DNA of 64,000 bases from Claviceps africana (Eukaryota > Ascomycota > Sordariomycetes > Hypocreales > Clavicipitaceae): the NCBI GenBank assembly GCA_018360145.1, contig SRPY01000017.1, forward strand, positions 62,001-126,000, given 5' to 3'. This document shows, one piece after another, positions 38,663 to 51,199 of the stretch (position 1 is the first letter of the stretch; each line of letters begins with the position of its first letter). The notes below the pieces were generated by a model, which saw only the letters and a program-made list of their open reading frames with translations, was not told the DNA's origin and ran no database searches. Both the position numbers and the translations under genes were made by a program.

Positions 38663-39684
38663 TATTAGAAATAAGGGGTTTATAGAGGCTTTTGCCCTCT
38701 AGAGTACTAAGGTAGTGAGGCTTAGTAAGCCAGCGGTTAGAAGGTCTCTGTAGCGCTATAGCGGTTACTACAGGCCTTATTCCTACATTAAAAGCTTAAT
38801 ACACGCTTTTTAGCATATAAAATACATTAAATTCTAGCTTATAAAATATAAGTGAATTTTCTTAGATTTTATTTAATTTATTTAATGTTATATATAATAA
38901 GTTTAATTAATAGTTTATATAATTATAAGCAGCTATAAAGAGATAAGTGTTCTTCCTTATATACCTACTAAGTCTATTAGTAAATCTATATAGCTAGTAA
39001 AGGCTTATAAGCCACTTTTTATTTTCTATAAAATTTATTTATATAGGAAAATAAAAAAATAGACTTATAGCTATATAACTAACCTATTAATATATATACT
39101 AAAAATTTTACTTAATAAAAATCTATATATAAAAAAATCCTAAAAATCTAAAAATTAGGAAATTTATATAGAAAAATTCCCTTTACTTTAGTAATAATAA
39201 AACTCCTTATATTTTCTTTTTATAACCTTTAGTCCTTATATAATTTAATTCTAAAGACCTTTTATTTCTTTCTTTAAAGTAGCCTATAAGTTATATAATC
39301 TAAGGCTTTATAGCTACTAAGTAGCGTAGCTTAAATCTTTAATTAAAATTTAATTAATATGCCTTATTACTATAAAAATTAATTATTAAGGCTAATAGTC
39401 TATTAGCTTTTTAATTAAGTGTATACTAACTGTTAAAGTATATAATTAAAGGCGAAAAGGCTAGAAAAGTGGGGTGCTTATAGCTATAAGCTCTTAGCTA
39501 AAATATCTATTCTTACGCTTGCTGCGCGCGCGTGCACGTGTGTGTTACGCATACTGTCGCTAGCTTTTAACCTAAAAACCCCCTATAAAGGTCCCTATAG
39601 GGGTTAGAGTTAGGGTTATTATAAGGCCTATTAAAAGTCCTTATAGTAGATAAAGTCTTCTAAAAATAGCTATTATTTTTAACA
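38663..39684 (-). repeat. 3' LTR of the complete copia element
   Basis: 1,022 bp, in the left position because the element is on the minus strand. The CG/TG alternating tract is at about 39524-39550. Moderately mutated. Confidence 0.9.
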
Positions 39685-40099
39685 CCCCTTTTAAAGAGGT
39701 ATTTTAAAAGCTAAACAAAAAGAGAAATGCTAAATTTAAAAATAAAATCCGTATAAATCTAAATAAAATCGTTTAAAAAAAAGAATAACTAATTTAAAAC
39801 GTTAAAAAGTGGGGCTCCTATTAAAAGTTAAAAAAGGCTATAGTTAAATATAGCTAATTAAATAAAATTCATTGTTAAAGTTAAAGGTTAATTTTAGTAA
39901 TTGTTTTAGTAATTGTTTTATATTTTTTAAGTGTTTTTATAAGGATTTTAATGCCTTTAGCTAGGCGTTAAGATTTATAGCGATTACTATAGAGATTAAA
40001 GCCCTATAAGCTTTAAGAAAATAGTGTATAGAGGTACAGCTAAGGGCTTTGTTAGGCTATTAGCTAGCATTTTCTTAGTATTTAAATAAGCTATTTTAG

Positions 40100-43000
40100 C
40101 TAGCTTAGCTAAGACTTATTGTTAATTATAATGAAATTTTAATAAGGTATACTTAATGTAGCTGTAAAGTGCTAGATTATAGGCGGTCTTTATAGCGCCT
40201 TAGTTATTATAAAAAATCTAAATAAAGGGCTTTATAGAGGCCTTTAGCTCCTTAAAAATGCCCTCTAGCCACTAAAGTTCTTTAAAGGTCTCGTGGATTA
40301 TATTTAATTTAGCTTCTATAGTGGATAAAGCTATTATACTAGTCTTTTTACTCTTTTAATTTATAGGGCCGCTAACTAGCTTAAATAGATATATATAGGT
40401 GGATTTAAAAGAGCTTCTATCTTTAATAAAATCGCTATTATAGAACCTAACTAAGCTATAGCTAATAGCGTTGTTTTTACTTAAATTTTTAAGGGGACCC
40501 TTATAAATTATAGTAAGGTTCTAAGTACTAGAGAGGTACTTTAGCAGGCTTTTTACAGCATTTAAATATTTTAAATAAAGACTAGCTAGGGCTATAGAAA
40601 GCCACTACAGTATAAAAGTAATATTAAGCCTAATAAAAAGCATTAAGTATATAATAGTCCCTATTATACTTTAATATTCTTTAATTTCTTAGCTTTTTAA
40701 GGGCTTAGTAAGCTATATTTTTAAGACCCCTAGCTATATTGGGATTCTAACTACTTTACAATTTTCTAGCTTAAAGCGTATTAAGGCCTTTTAAATATAC
40801 TATTTTTAGTGTATTTTTAAGATTTTATTTTTCCAATTACGCTGTATTTACACCCCTAAAAAGAATTTAGTAAGGCCTTTATCTTCTATAAAGTAAGCCT
40901 TATATAAGGCCTTTTTAAACTATTAAATATATTATAAATTTAGCCTTATAAGGAGGTAATTATTAACGTAAGTGATAATAAACGTTTTAGTTATTAGATT
41001 ATAAAATATAGTAGGGTTAGATATAAGAGGGCTAAAACTAAGGCTTTTAAGCACTTCAATTAGCGTTTGCTACTACTCTTTAAAGCTTTACTTTAGGCTA
41101 TAAAGGGTCTTTTTAAGTATAATTATTTACCTTTTAGAAGCCCTATAGCTATAGCTTTTAGCTAATTTAGCTAAGTATAGATTTTACTTAATAAATTCTA
41201 TAAAACCCTCTGGAATTATTATATAAATAAGCTCTTTAAGGTAACTATTTAAAAAGGCACTAATAAAGTCTACTTACTCTATTTCCTAGTCATTTTAAGC
41301 TACTAAAGCTAGTAAGATTTACTAGCTAAGGGGAATACTAGTAGTAGTAAAGGTATTTATATAATCTAACCCTTCTATTTATATAAATCCTTTAGTAATA
41401 AGCTGTGCTTTATATTTAAGAGAATTATTTTCTTTATCTCTCTTTATTTTTAATACTAAGCGATTTTTGAGAACCTTTTAGCCTTTAAGGACTTAATTTA
41501 CCTCTATAAATTTAAAGGTTTTAGCCTTTAAAAGTTACTTAAATTCACTAAAAATTACTTTAAGCTATTTAGCTTTATTTAGTAAATATAAAGCTTACTT
41601 CTAGGTTTTAGGCTTATTATTAAGTATATTTTCTTTTACTTTAAGTTATACCTTATAGTAGATTTAATATATAAAAGCCCCTATATTAATATCTATTTTA
41701 TTTAGATTTAAATTAATTTTTTTAGGCTTAAATTACATTAAATTTAGTGAATTTTAATCCTTAAGACTAAGGGCTTAGCTTAGCTTATTTCTAACTATTT
41801 AATTATAAAAAATAAAGTAATTTTTATTACTAAAAATAACCTTATTTAGTTATTTTTCCCCCTTTAAGGAATTATTCCTTATTAAAGGATTAAAGGGTTT
41901 TAAATTTACCTTAGCCCCCTCTATAAATATAGAGGGTTCTAAGGCATTTTTATTAAGGAAATCCCCCTTTAAAGAGCTATTATTCCCTATAGAAAGCCTA
42001 GGGAGGCTATTAGAAATAAGGCTTATAGGTTTTATAATTCTAAAAAAACTAGTTTTTATTATAAGCCTTTTAAAGAGAATATATACTATATAGGTCTTAG
42101 AACTTACTATAGTAAGTAGCCTACTAAGTACTATTCTAAAGGCTAGCTTTTAAGCTTTAAGTCTTTTTTCTAAAGAAATTAAAACCTTATAATAAAAGCC
42201 TATAGCTTTAAAAAAGCTATAATTAGGTATAAAGGGCCTATTAAAGTTATTAGCTAATAATTATACTACACACGCTAATTTAGTTAAATTTGCTAATAAA
42301 TTTATAGAATTTATAACTGAAAAAAGGACGAAATTCTATAAAAATAACGGCAAACCAAACCAGTGTAGGGTAGCCTGTAATCTATCTAAAATAATATAGA
42401 TAGAACGCTTAGCTAATCTATTTTATTTATAGATATAAGGGGAAGAGGTTATAAATTTTATCCCCTTTTTAGCTAGCTAGCCTTATAAAGCAGAATTAAT
42501 TTCTTTACCCCTATTAAAATGTAGATATTTAGGGTAGGTACTAAACTTATTCTTTAAGGATTTAAAGAAGCTTTTAATAGCTAAAAATACAGTAAGTCCC
42601 TCCTTATTAAGCATTTATAAAACCTACTTAAATCTAGTTTTTTAATTTACTAAAAATAGGCAAATTTACTGCTGATTATAAAAGGTAGGGCTAATTTTTA
42701 CTGTATCCCCCTTTAGCCTATTTAAAGCTTTAGAAGGGTTAGGAATTAAATTTTTACTAAGTCTTCTAACTGCTTTAGTTTAAGTATAGGTTAAATAGTT
42801 AAAATCCTTATTCTTAATGCTAGTAAAATCCAATATTCCCTTAGCTAATAAGCTTATTTTCTTTAGAAAGTTAATCCCTAAATGCCCTAGCTAAATATAT
42901 TAAATTCTAGCTAGTTTTAGCAATTTTTAGTATAAATTAAGCTTTAAAGGTTAACTTTTAGCGCTTAAGCTTAACTTTTTAAGCCCTATAAGGCCTTCTT

Positions 43001-43800
43001 TTATAGCTCCTTACTAGGCCTTATTAAAGGATTTATAGGCCTTTTATTAAGGCGCCTATAGTCCTAAGGGCTTTAAAAGACCTTCTATTATTTTTAGGTC
43101 TTTTAAAGCCTTTAAAAATATAGTAAGAGGGTCCGCTAAAGCCTGTTATGCCCTTTAAGAATTAGGCCTTAATTTAAGGGAATTAAGTGCTAAATTAAGG
43201 GAATTAAGGACCTAGCCTAGGGCTATAGATATTAGGGAAGAATAAGGGGTTTTAGATTAAAATCCCTTAATTCTTTAATTTTAATAGCTTTCTTAGCCTA
43301 TAAAGGCTCTTAAAAAGGGATTTTAACCTTTATAGGGTAGCTAAAAGCCTAATAGTTAAAATAACTATTATAGTGGCTATAAGAGCTACTAGGTGATTTT
43401 AAAAGGGGTATATATAGGTCTTTTATTTAAAAGAAAAAACTATATTTCTTAATATTTAAAAGACTAATATAAGACCTATTAGCTAAATATAAAGCATTTT
43501 TACTTATATATCCTCCTACTAAATAGTGCTTTAATCTACTAACTATATTTATATCTAAACCTAGAAAATATAGCGTATCTTAAAGAATTAAAGGCCTATA
43601 TTTATTAGGATTTTATTAGTAAAGCATTAGGAATTTAGCTTTTTTATATCCCTTAAGATATATAGGTCCCCTACTAATAGAGATAGGCTTAACTTCCCCC
43701 TTTTTATAAGGAATATAGCTTATAAAGTGCTCTTTAGAATTAATTAAATGTACTGTAAAGCCTATATTATAAAGAAGGGAGTTCTTTATTACTTTATAAT
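40100..43800 (-). pseudogene. copia pol relic: protease, GAG-pre-integrase, integrase, RT, RNase H
   Basis: On the minus strand, the protease active site reads Y-N-I-G near 43760-43770 (family D-T/S-G). The GAG-pre-integrase block with LGHLG lies at about 42841-42925. RT carries VDFISAFLNS and IPEGF (41201-41291) and its catalytic YVNNY at 40956-40970 (family Y-V-D-D). RNase H is at about 40345-40500 with a DRSSFKST block (family D-x-R-K-S-T-S-G). Integrase before RT is diagnostic for Ty1/copia. Stops at Trp and Gln codons and the Asp-to-Asn change make it inactive. Confidence 0.87.
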
Positions 43801-43899
43801 TAAAATTAAAGGCCTTAAAGGGTTTTTTATCCCTTAGGTCTTTTTTAGTGCTAACAACACTGCTAGAATCACTAAAATTAGTAGATTTACTGCTAATAT

Positions 43900-45400
43900 T
43901 AAGGCTACTAGGTCTGCTAAAAAGCTCTAAAGAGCTATTAATAAGGTTAAAATTACCTAGTATAAATACGCCTTCCTAAGCCTTATCCTTAGCCTTTTTA
44001 AAGGATTTCTTAGGCTAGGTTTTGCCTTTCTTTTTATTAAAAGAGGACTTAGAATTTCCCTTATTTTCTTAAGGGTTATTCTTTTTATTATTCTTATTTT
44101 TATAAGAATTAGGGGTTTTATTTTCTTTAGAGCCCCTATATATAGATTCCTTAAAGCTTATAGCTTTATAATTTAAAGCTTTAACTACAGTAGAGCTTTT
44201 ATCTCGCTACTCTTTTAGTAGGTCTACTATTAAAAATTGTAAATTTAGTGCCCCTATAGGGATCCTTAGGGCTCTATTAGTCTTTATAGTAAATTATTAC
44301 CTTTCTATCCACTAAGGAAAAGTAGATTTTAATGCTTATAAATATTAATTTACTTAATTTATAGGTTTTATAGAAATGCTAAAAATTGCTAGTCTAGCTA
44401 GTAAATTATTAAATAAAGTATTAAAAGCCTTTAAAGATCCCTTAAAGCCTTAGAAATTTAGGCTATAGAATTAGGAATATAAGGAGCTATATTATATTTT
44501 AACACTTTAAGAATACTGCCTTTTTAGAAGGCTAAAGGCTTTTACTAGGTTTTATTGCTAAATTATAGCGGCTTAAAGGGCTTTAAAATAGCTATCTCTT
44601 AAAAGTATAAAAATAATAGCTTAGTTAGAGTTACTTAAATTACTAGAAAATCCCTTAGGATTATTTAGAAAATTAAGTATTTCTAAAGCCTTAAATTAAA
44701 TTATTAAGGCTTATTTCTATTAATTATAATTTTCTAGTCCCTTTAGCTTTATAGCCTTTAGAAAGCTATAAACCTTTTTATTAAATTTCTTAATAATAGA
44801 GTTATTATAAGAATTTAATATATTAGAAGCCTTATTTTAGCTTAGACTTCTATTAAAATTAAGATCTTTTAGTAGTGTATTTACTAGCTTATTTACTAGG
44901 TTATTAGCTATAGTTATAGCTAAATCTTCTAATTTTTATAGAATATTAGAGATATTATTATTCTAGGTAGTAATTTACTAATTTATAGAATTAACCTAAA
45001 CTTACTCTTAGCTCTTAGCTTAAGGCCTTAAGTTTATAAAATCTATAGCTACTAAATTATAAAGAAAGGAAAAGCTCTATAAAGTAGGAATTTATAGAAA
45101 AAATACCTATAAAAGCTTTTATTTATAGGTCTTAGCTTTTAAAAATAAAAATATTTCTAAGGCCTTTATAGAAAGAAAGCTTCTATAATATTTCCTTTTT
45201 ATAGAGGGGAATACCTCTATACTTTTTTTATAGAAATAGGAGTTTTCTATATTTTTTCCTTTTTTTTTTATAGAAGTAGGAATGCTTCTATAATTTATAA
45301 ATTTTATTTTTATAAAAGTAGAATTTCTTCTATGCTATATTTCTCCCTATTTTATAGAAGGGAAAACTTTTTTTAGTAAATTTATTCTATTTTTATAGAA
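43900..45400 (-). pseudogene. copia gag-region relic
   Basis: Sequence between the 5' LTR (right) and the protease. A Lys-rich stretch lies at about 43990-44050. The first 780 bases or so after the LTR are shared with the truncated copy at 35420-36224. I did not identify a knuckle with confidence, and start and end are approximate. Confidence 0.45.
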
Positions 45401-45539
45401 GGAATAATAGCTTTTAAGTCTTTCTTTAAATTTATACCTTAATATAGAAAATTTAAATAATTTTTAGTGAATTTTCTCTTTATTCTATAAAATTTAGTGA
45501 ATTTTTTAGTACTTAAAAAGTGCCTTTAAGCTTATAATC

Positions 45540-46561
45540 TATTAAAAATAAAGGGTTTATAAAGGCTTTTACCCTTTAAAATACTAAGGTAGTAAGGCTT
45601 AATAAGCTAGCAGTTAGAAGGTCTTTATAGTGCTATAGTGGTTACTATAGGCCTTATTTCTACATTAAAAGCTTAATACACGCTTTTTAATATATAAAAT
45701 ACACTAAATTCTAGCTTATAAAATATAAGTAAATTTTCTTAGATTTTATTTGATTTATTTAATATTATAGGTAATAAGTTTAATTAATAGTTTATATAGT
45801 TATAGGCAGCTATAAAGAGATAAGTGTTCTTTTTTATATACTTACTAAGCCTATTAATAGATTTATATAGTTAGTAAAGGCTTATAAGCTACTTTTTATT
45901 TTCTATAAAATTTATTTATATAGAAAAATAAAAAAATAGACTTATAGCTATATAACTAACCTATTAATATATATATTAAAAATTTTACTTAATAAAAATC
46001 TATATATAAAAAAATCCTAAAAATCTAAAAATTAGGAAATTTATATAGAAAAATTCCCTTTACTTTAATAATAATAAAACTCCTTATATTTCCTTTCTAT
46101 AACCTTTAGTCCTTATATAATTTAATTTTAAAGACCTTTTATTTCCTCCTTTAAAGTAGCTTATAAGTTATATAACTTAAGGCCTTATAGCTACTAAATA
46201 ATATAGCCTAAATCTTTAATTAAAATTTAGCTAATATACTTTATTACTATAAAAATTAATTACTAAGGCTAATAGTCTATTAGCTTTTTAATTAAATATA
46301 CATTAATTATTAAAGTGTGTAATTAAGGGTAAAAAAGCTAGAAAAGTAGGGTGCTTATAGCTATAAACTCTTAGCTAGAACATCTATTCTTACGCTTACT
46401 ACGCGCGCGCGCATGTGTGTATTGCGCGCACCGTCGCTAGCTTTTAACCTAAAGACCCCCTATAAAGGTCCCTATAGGGGTTAGAGTTAGGGTCGTTATA
46501 AGGCCTATTAAAAGTCCTTATAGTAGATGAGGTCTCCTGAAAATAGCTATTATTTTCAACA
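45540..46561 (-). repeat. 5' LTR of the complete copia element
   Basis: 1,022 bp, the same length as the left LTR. The alternating tract is at 46401-46430. Its outer end (gtctcctgaaaatagc ... caaca) is less mutated than its inner end. Confidence 0.9.
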
Positions 46562-49136
46562 TATATATTTAATTTTAGCTTAATAAAATTTTAAAAGAAA
46601 TATTATAGTTAAGGCTAATACTTTAAAGAAAGTACTAAAGGGTTATTTATTTTAATATAATAAAGAAGGCATTTTATAACTAATAGTCTATTACTTAGCT
46701 TACTTATTAAGTATTAAGTAAAATTATATAATTTATAATAAAGAACTATTAAGTATTATCTCTTACCTTAAAGCTTAATTAATTAAATTATATAGTATAG
46801 CTTAACTATTTATAATTTTTACTAATTATAAAAATTTAAAATACTTTACTAATCTATATAAAATATTAAAATAATAAGTATAATAAATAAAAATACTAAC
46901 ACTTTTTAACTTTTACCTTTATTATTACCTTAGCTTATAAGCTACTAAATTAAATACTTTTTTATAATATAAATAAAATAAAAGCTATAACCTTACTAAC
47001 CTTTAAAGCTTAGTTTACTTTATTTTAATTTCTACTATTAATATATAAAGAGAATATTAATTTAACTTTACTTAAAATTCTATTAAAACTTCTATAGCTA
47101 CCTTAGCTTTAATAGTACTACTATTTAAATATAAGCTATTTTTAAAGAAATATATTAAAGACCTTTAAAACTAAGCCTTAGTAATAAACTTAATTTACTA
47201 TATAAAGCTATAAGCTTTATATAATAAAGTATAGTGTTTTCTATTTAAAGCTACTATTAAAGCTTAAATAAAAATTATAGTATTAATATTTATAAAGCGT
47301 TATTATTTTAAAGGTAACTATAACTATTATAATATAAGCCCTTTATAACTATATTAATTTAGTATATATATAATTCTCCTTTATTAAAATATTTAAAAAA
47401 AAATATAACCTTTTAAGCCCTTTATTATAACTTTTATTAAAATAAAATATTTATTAATATAATATAGTATATTTATAACTACTTCTATTATAAAGGATAT
47501 AAAAGCTATAAGCTTTAATAAAGCTACCTTTAACTAATTTTAACGCTAAACTATTATTAATTTTAAATTTTAATTAATTTTATAATAAAGCTACCTACCT
47601 TTAATAACTAAATACTATAGTACTTTATAATTATTATAAACTATCTCTTTAAATATATTTAATTAAAGGTAATAGTAAGTATAATAATTAAAGAGTATAT
47701 TATTTAATTTCTATTTTATTAATAGTATTTCTATAGCTTTCTTTATAGCATTATCTTTAATTATAGTTTAAATTAAATTAGCTTCTTTTAATTTACTTTT
47801 AACTTTTTAATAAAACTAAATAATTACTCTTTATTATTTATTACCTTTAAATAAATAAAGGTATAAAGTAAGTAAACTAAAAAGTATAGATAGCTTTTTA
47901 TATAGTAGTAGAATTTTTATAATATAATTAATTATTTTACCTTTCTATTTATTAGCTAATATTGAATAACTATATATTTATAGTAATTAAAATAAATATA
48001 AGTATAGCCACCTATAAATATAATATAAAACTTATTTAATACTTATTAAAATTACTTTAAAGCTATATATCTCTTAAAAGTTATATAGTTTAATTCCTTA
48101 AATATATTTAAAAGAGTATATAACTAGCTTAAATAGTAATTAACTTTACTTAATAATATTAGTAAAAGGCCTTAAATAAATTATAATACTTTATTAAACA
48201 CTTTTAAGTTAAGGATCTTATATAGCTTAACTTATAATATATTAAAATTAATTATTTTAATTATAAGCTTAATTAAGTTATAGTAAAATATTATATTCTT
48301 AAGGTCTTTATACCTTTTATTATATACTTTAATGTTTTAAGTAGTGTTTATTTAGTTTTTTATATTAATTTTATTAAATATATAGTAAATAACCCTTTAC
48401 CTTTTTAAATAATTTAAAATATATATTTAAACCTACTTTTATTAGTATTTAAAAAAAATATTACTTTAATAAAATATATAGTTAAATATATATTACTTAT
48501 ATAAATATATAATAAATTAAATATTAAAATATAAAAAGTAAGCTATATTAATAAAGGTAATAGTAAATTTATATATAAAGAGTAAAATAAGAAATAGTAG
48601 TGTAAAGTAACTATTAAAATAGCATTATAGAAAGAATATAAAGAGTATTAAAAAAAAAAATTAAAAACTAAGTAAGTAAAGGGTATATTATTAAAATAAA
48701 AGTTAATAAAAGGGAGGGGGGATTTTAAAGGGGTTTTTATATTTATTATAGACCCTTAAAGTAATTATAAATAAAAGGCTATTTATTATTATTTTATTTT
48801 ACTAATCTTTTATATAATAGGTATTAAGCGTTTAAGCTATTAATATTACCTAACCTTTTCTATTTTAGCTATTGCTAGTGTTAAAATATTATTAAGCTAA
48901 TAAAATCTTAAAGGCTAATGCTAATAAACTAACTAAAGTAAAGAGAGAGAGGTATATAATATAGTAACTATAGGTATATACTATAAAGATAAATATATTA
49001 TAGCTAAAAGGTACGCTTTTAAAATATACTTCTTTTATTAATAAATTACTCTATATATTTTACTTTAATATAGATATATATATTATACTATTAATAATAT
49101 AAAGGAGTGGTAATATAAAGAATAAAAAAGGGGCTA

Positions 49137-49432
49137 TATAATAAATTTAAGCTAGTAGCTTAAATTTTAAATATATAATAATATAAAAAGAGCTTATTAG
49201 CTTTATTAAAAAAGGATAAAGGATATATACTACCTATAAAGCTCTACTATACTTCTATTAAAACTATTTTTAGTAAGGCCCTATTAAAACTTTATTAAAT
49301 AAGTATATAGAGATTTAAAAGTATATAAATTAGTAGAAGGAAGAGAGAGATAGAGGACTTCCCTTCTCTTTATAGTTAATAATAACTGTATTAACGCTAA
49401 ATTGTAGTAGCTATCTAGGCTAGTCTATAACA
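49137..49432 (+). repeat. 3' LTR of G3
   Basis: 296 bp, preceded by a purine tract (aaaaaagggg). It ends ataaca against a fragment of LTR C, so the original flank has been lost or was itself an LTR C. Confidence 0.88.
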
Positions 49433-49556
49433 TTAATTAATTAATCTTTACTATATTAAAGGCTCTTTTCCTTTTTCTTCCTTTATAGTTACGTTAGGTT
49501 AATTCCTAACTACATGCTATTACGCAGTCTTATTAACCCTTTAGCCTAACACAATA
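49433..49556. repeat. Fragment of LTR family C (right end)
   Basis: Matches the last 125 bases or so of 34579-35055, from the attaattaatta stretch to the terminal caata. The rest is missing. Confidence 0.7.
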
Positions 49557-49682
49557 ATAAAGGAGGGTTATTAGCTTTATTAAAAGGGAATAGAGAATAT
49601 ATACTATTTTTAGTGCCTTACTAAGCTCCTACTAAGACTACTCTTAGTAGAGCCTTAGTAAGACTTTATTAAGTAAGTATTT

Positions 49683-49909
49683 TGTGATGGATTCGAGCTA
49701 GTGGCTCGGATCCTTATCAGGGGCTTATCGCAATCTTATCGCATCCCATAAAGCGCAACTATAGAGGCATACTTAGGGCACACTAAAGGCATATAAGATA
49801 TATAAGCTAGCGAGGAGGCTCCTTTTAAAAGTCTTCTCTCTCTCCTTTATAGTTAATAATAAATCTATTAATACTAAATTATAGAAGCTATCTAAGCTAG
49901 TCTATAATA
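49683..49909 (+). repeat. 5' LTR of G4
   Basis: 227 bp. The first 70 bases or so keep CpA/TpG sites (gcttatcgcaatcttatcgc). The inner end is mutated and terminates ataata. Confidence 0.9.
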
Positions 49910-50893
49910 ATTATTAACTATTACAGCAATAATAATATAAATATAATAAACCTTAATAGTAATAACTAAATAAATTAACTAAGCAATATATAGAAATTAT
50001 AATTCCTTTAAGATAGAATAGTATAGCAGGAGATATAGCTTATTAAGCTCTATTACTAAGTATTAATAATAAAAGTAGCTAGCCTTAATATAACTTTAAT
50101 AACTATTATAGTAGTAATAGCTACGCTTTATTATAAGAAACCTAAGTGTAAGCTATTACCTATAGAAACGCTATATAATAGTAATAAGGCTGTTTACTAA
50201 GCTTAATAAAGCCTTATAACTTATAAGTTAAAGGTAAACTCTAACTTTATTAGAAGTAATTATAATAAGTAGTTCTTTATTTATTAAAACCTAGGGTTTA
50301 AGGTTTAAATCTATATAGTACCTTTCTTTAAATTAAAATATATATTTATATATATATTAAGCCGCTTTTTAGTATACTTTAATAAAATATATATAGACCT
50401 TTATAGAGAAAAGCATGCTATCTTTAAGCTTAATTAGCTTAAGTAGTGTATAGATAAATAATTTATAAACTTCTATATCTATTTTAAGTAGAAGTTAATT
50501 CTAATAAAAGGTATTAATTAAGTAAATACTATAAAACTTATAAAGCTCTATATAGCTTTAAATAAGTGTATATATAATTACTATATTAGCTATAATATAC
50601 CTTATAATAATTACTATAAGGCTATAGAGCGCTATTAAAGTATTGCCTTTAATATTAACTTTTACTATTTAAAGGAATATATTAAAGCTTATTAATTAAG
50701 TTATAAATCCTATAATATAGAGGGCAATATAGCTATAATTAAGGTTAATAGTGCTAGCTTTATAATACCTCTCTATAACTAATATACTTTATAATATACT
50801 TCCTCTTAAAGTAAGACTAATAATAAGGAGAAACTAACTTATACTATATAGGTTTTTAAAATAGTTATTAATAAATACTATAAAGAGGGTTAA

Positions 50894-50935
50894 TATTTAT
50901 ACTATAGAGTTATAGGCTACTAAATTAAAGAATAC
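50894..50935 (+). pseudogene. gag zinc-knuckle relic of G4
   Basis: Fourteen codons in C-x2-C-x4-H-x4-C spacing with every ligand now Tyr. The surrounding frame (RVIGY then IKEY) reads through apart from stops. It marks the end of gag; the rest of gag lies in about 50000-50890 but is not recognisable in detail. Confidence 0.6.
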
Positions 50936-51199
50936 TAGCTTTATTTAGTATATCTACCTCTATTACCTATAGATATATATATTTATAAAATCTTTAATAA
51001 AGAGCCTATTAATAATAAATTAAGTGCTAACTTAAAAAAAAATAGCCCTACTATTTAAGTCTTAGCAGTAGAGATATTAGCAGTAAACGTACCTACTCTA
51101 GCTATTAGCCTATATATTTAGATACTATATATAAAGTAATAAAAGACTATATAAAGAAACTACTCTTTCTCCTACCCCTCCTTTATAATAGGTCTTTAT

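Larger units (their letters stand above)
38663..46561 (-). mobile_element. Ty1/copia retrotransposon, complete relic (7,899 bp)
   Basis: 1,022-bp LTRs lie at 38663-39684 and 45540-46561, with duplication tatat at 38658-38662 and 46562-46566. The flanks rejoin exactly to the G1 pol sequence near 7786. Minus orientation follows from the pol reading direction and from the complement of a polypurine tract (cccctttt) right after the left LTR. The order on the minus strand is gag, protease, integrase, RT, RNase H, the copia order. Frames are broken mainly at Trp and Gln codons but are easier to read than in the gypsy copies, suggesting lighter RIP. Confidence 0.93.
37246..49432 (+). mobile_element. 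Ty3/gypsy chromovirus, family A, truncated copy (G3) split by copia
   Basis: 37246-38657 corresponds to 6371 to about 7785 of G1, and 46567-49432 to the following part through the 3' LTR (49137-49432). The 5' LTR, gag and protease are absent. The RT box YLNNI is at 38270-38284. RNase H and integrase relics lie at about 46680-48440. A second loss, at about 48490, joins sequence equivalent to 9708 of G1 to that equivalent to 11395, removing the chromodomain and most of the post-pol region. The complete copia copy sits at 38663-46561 with its duplication tatat. Confidence 0.88.
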
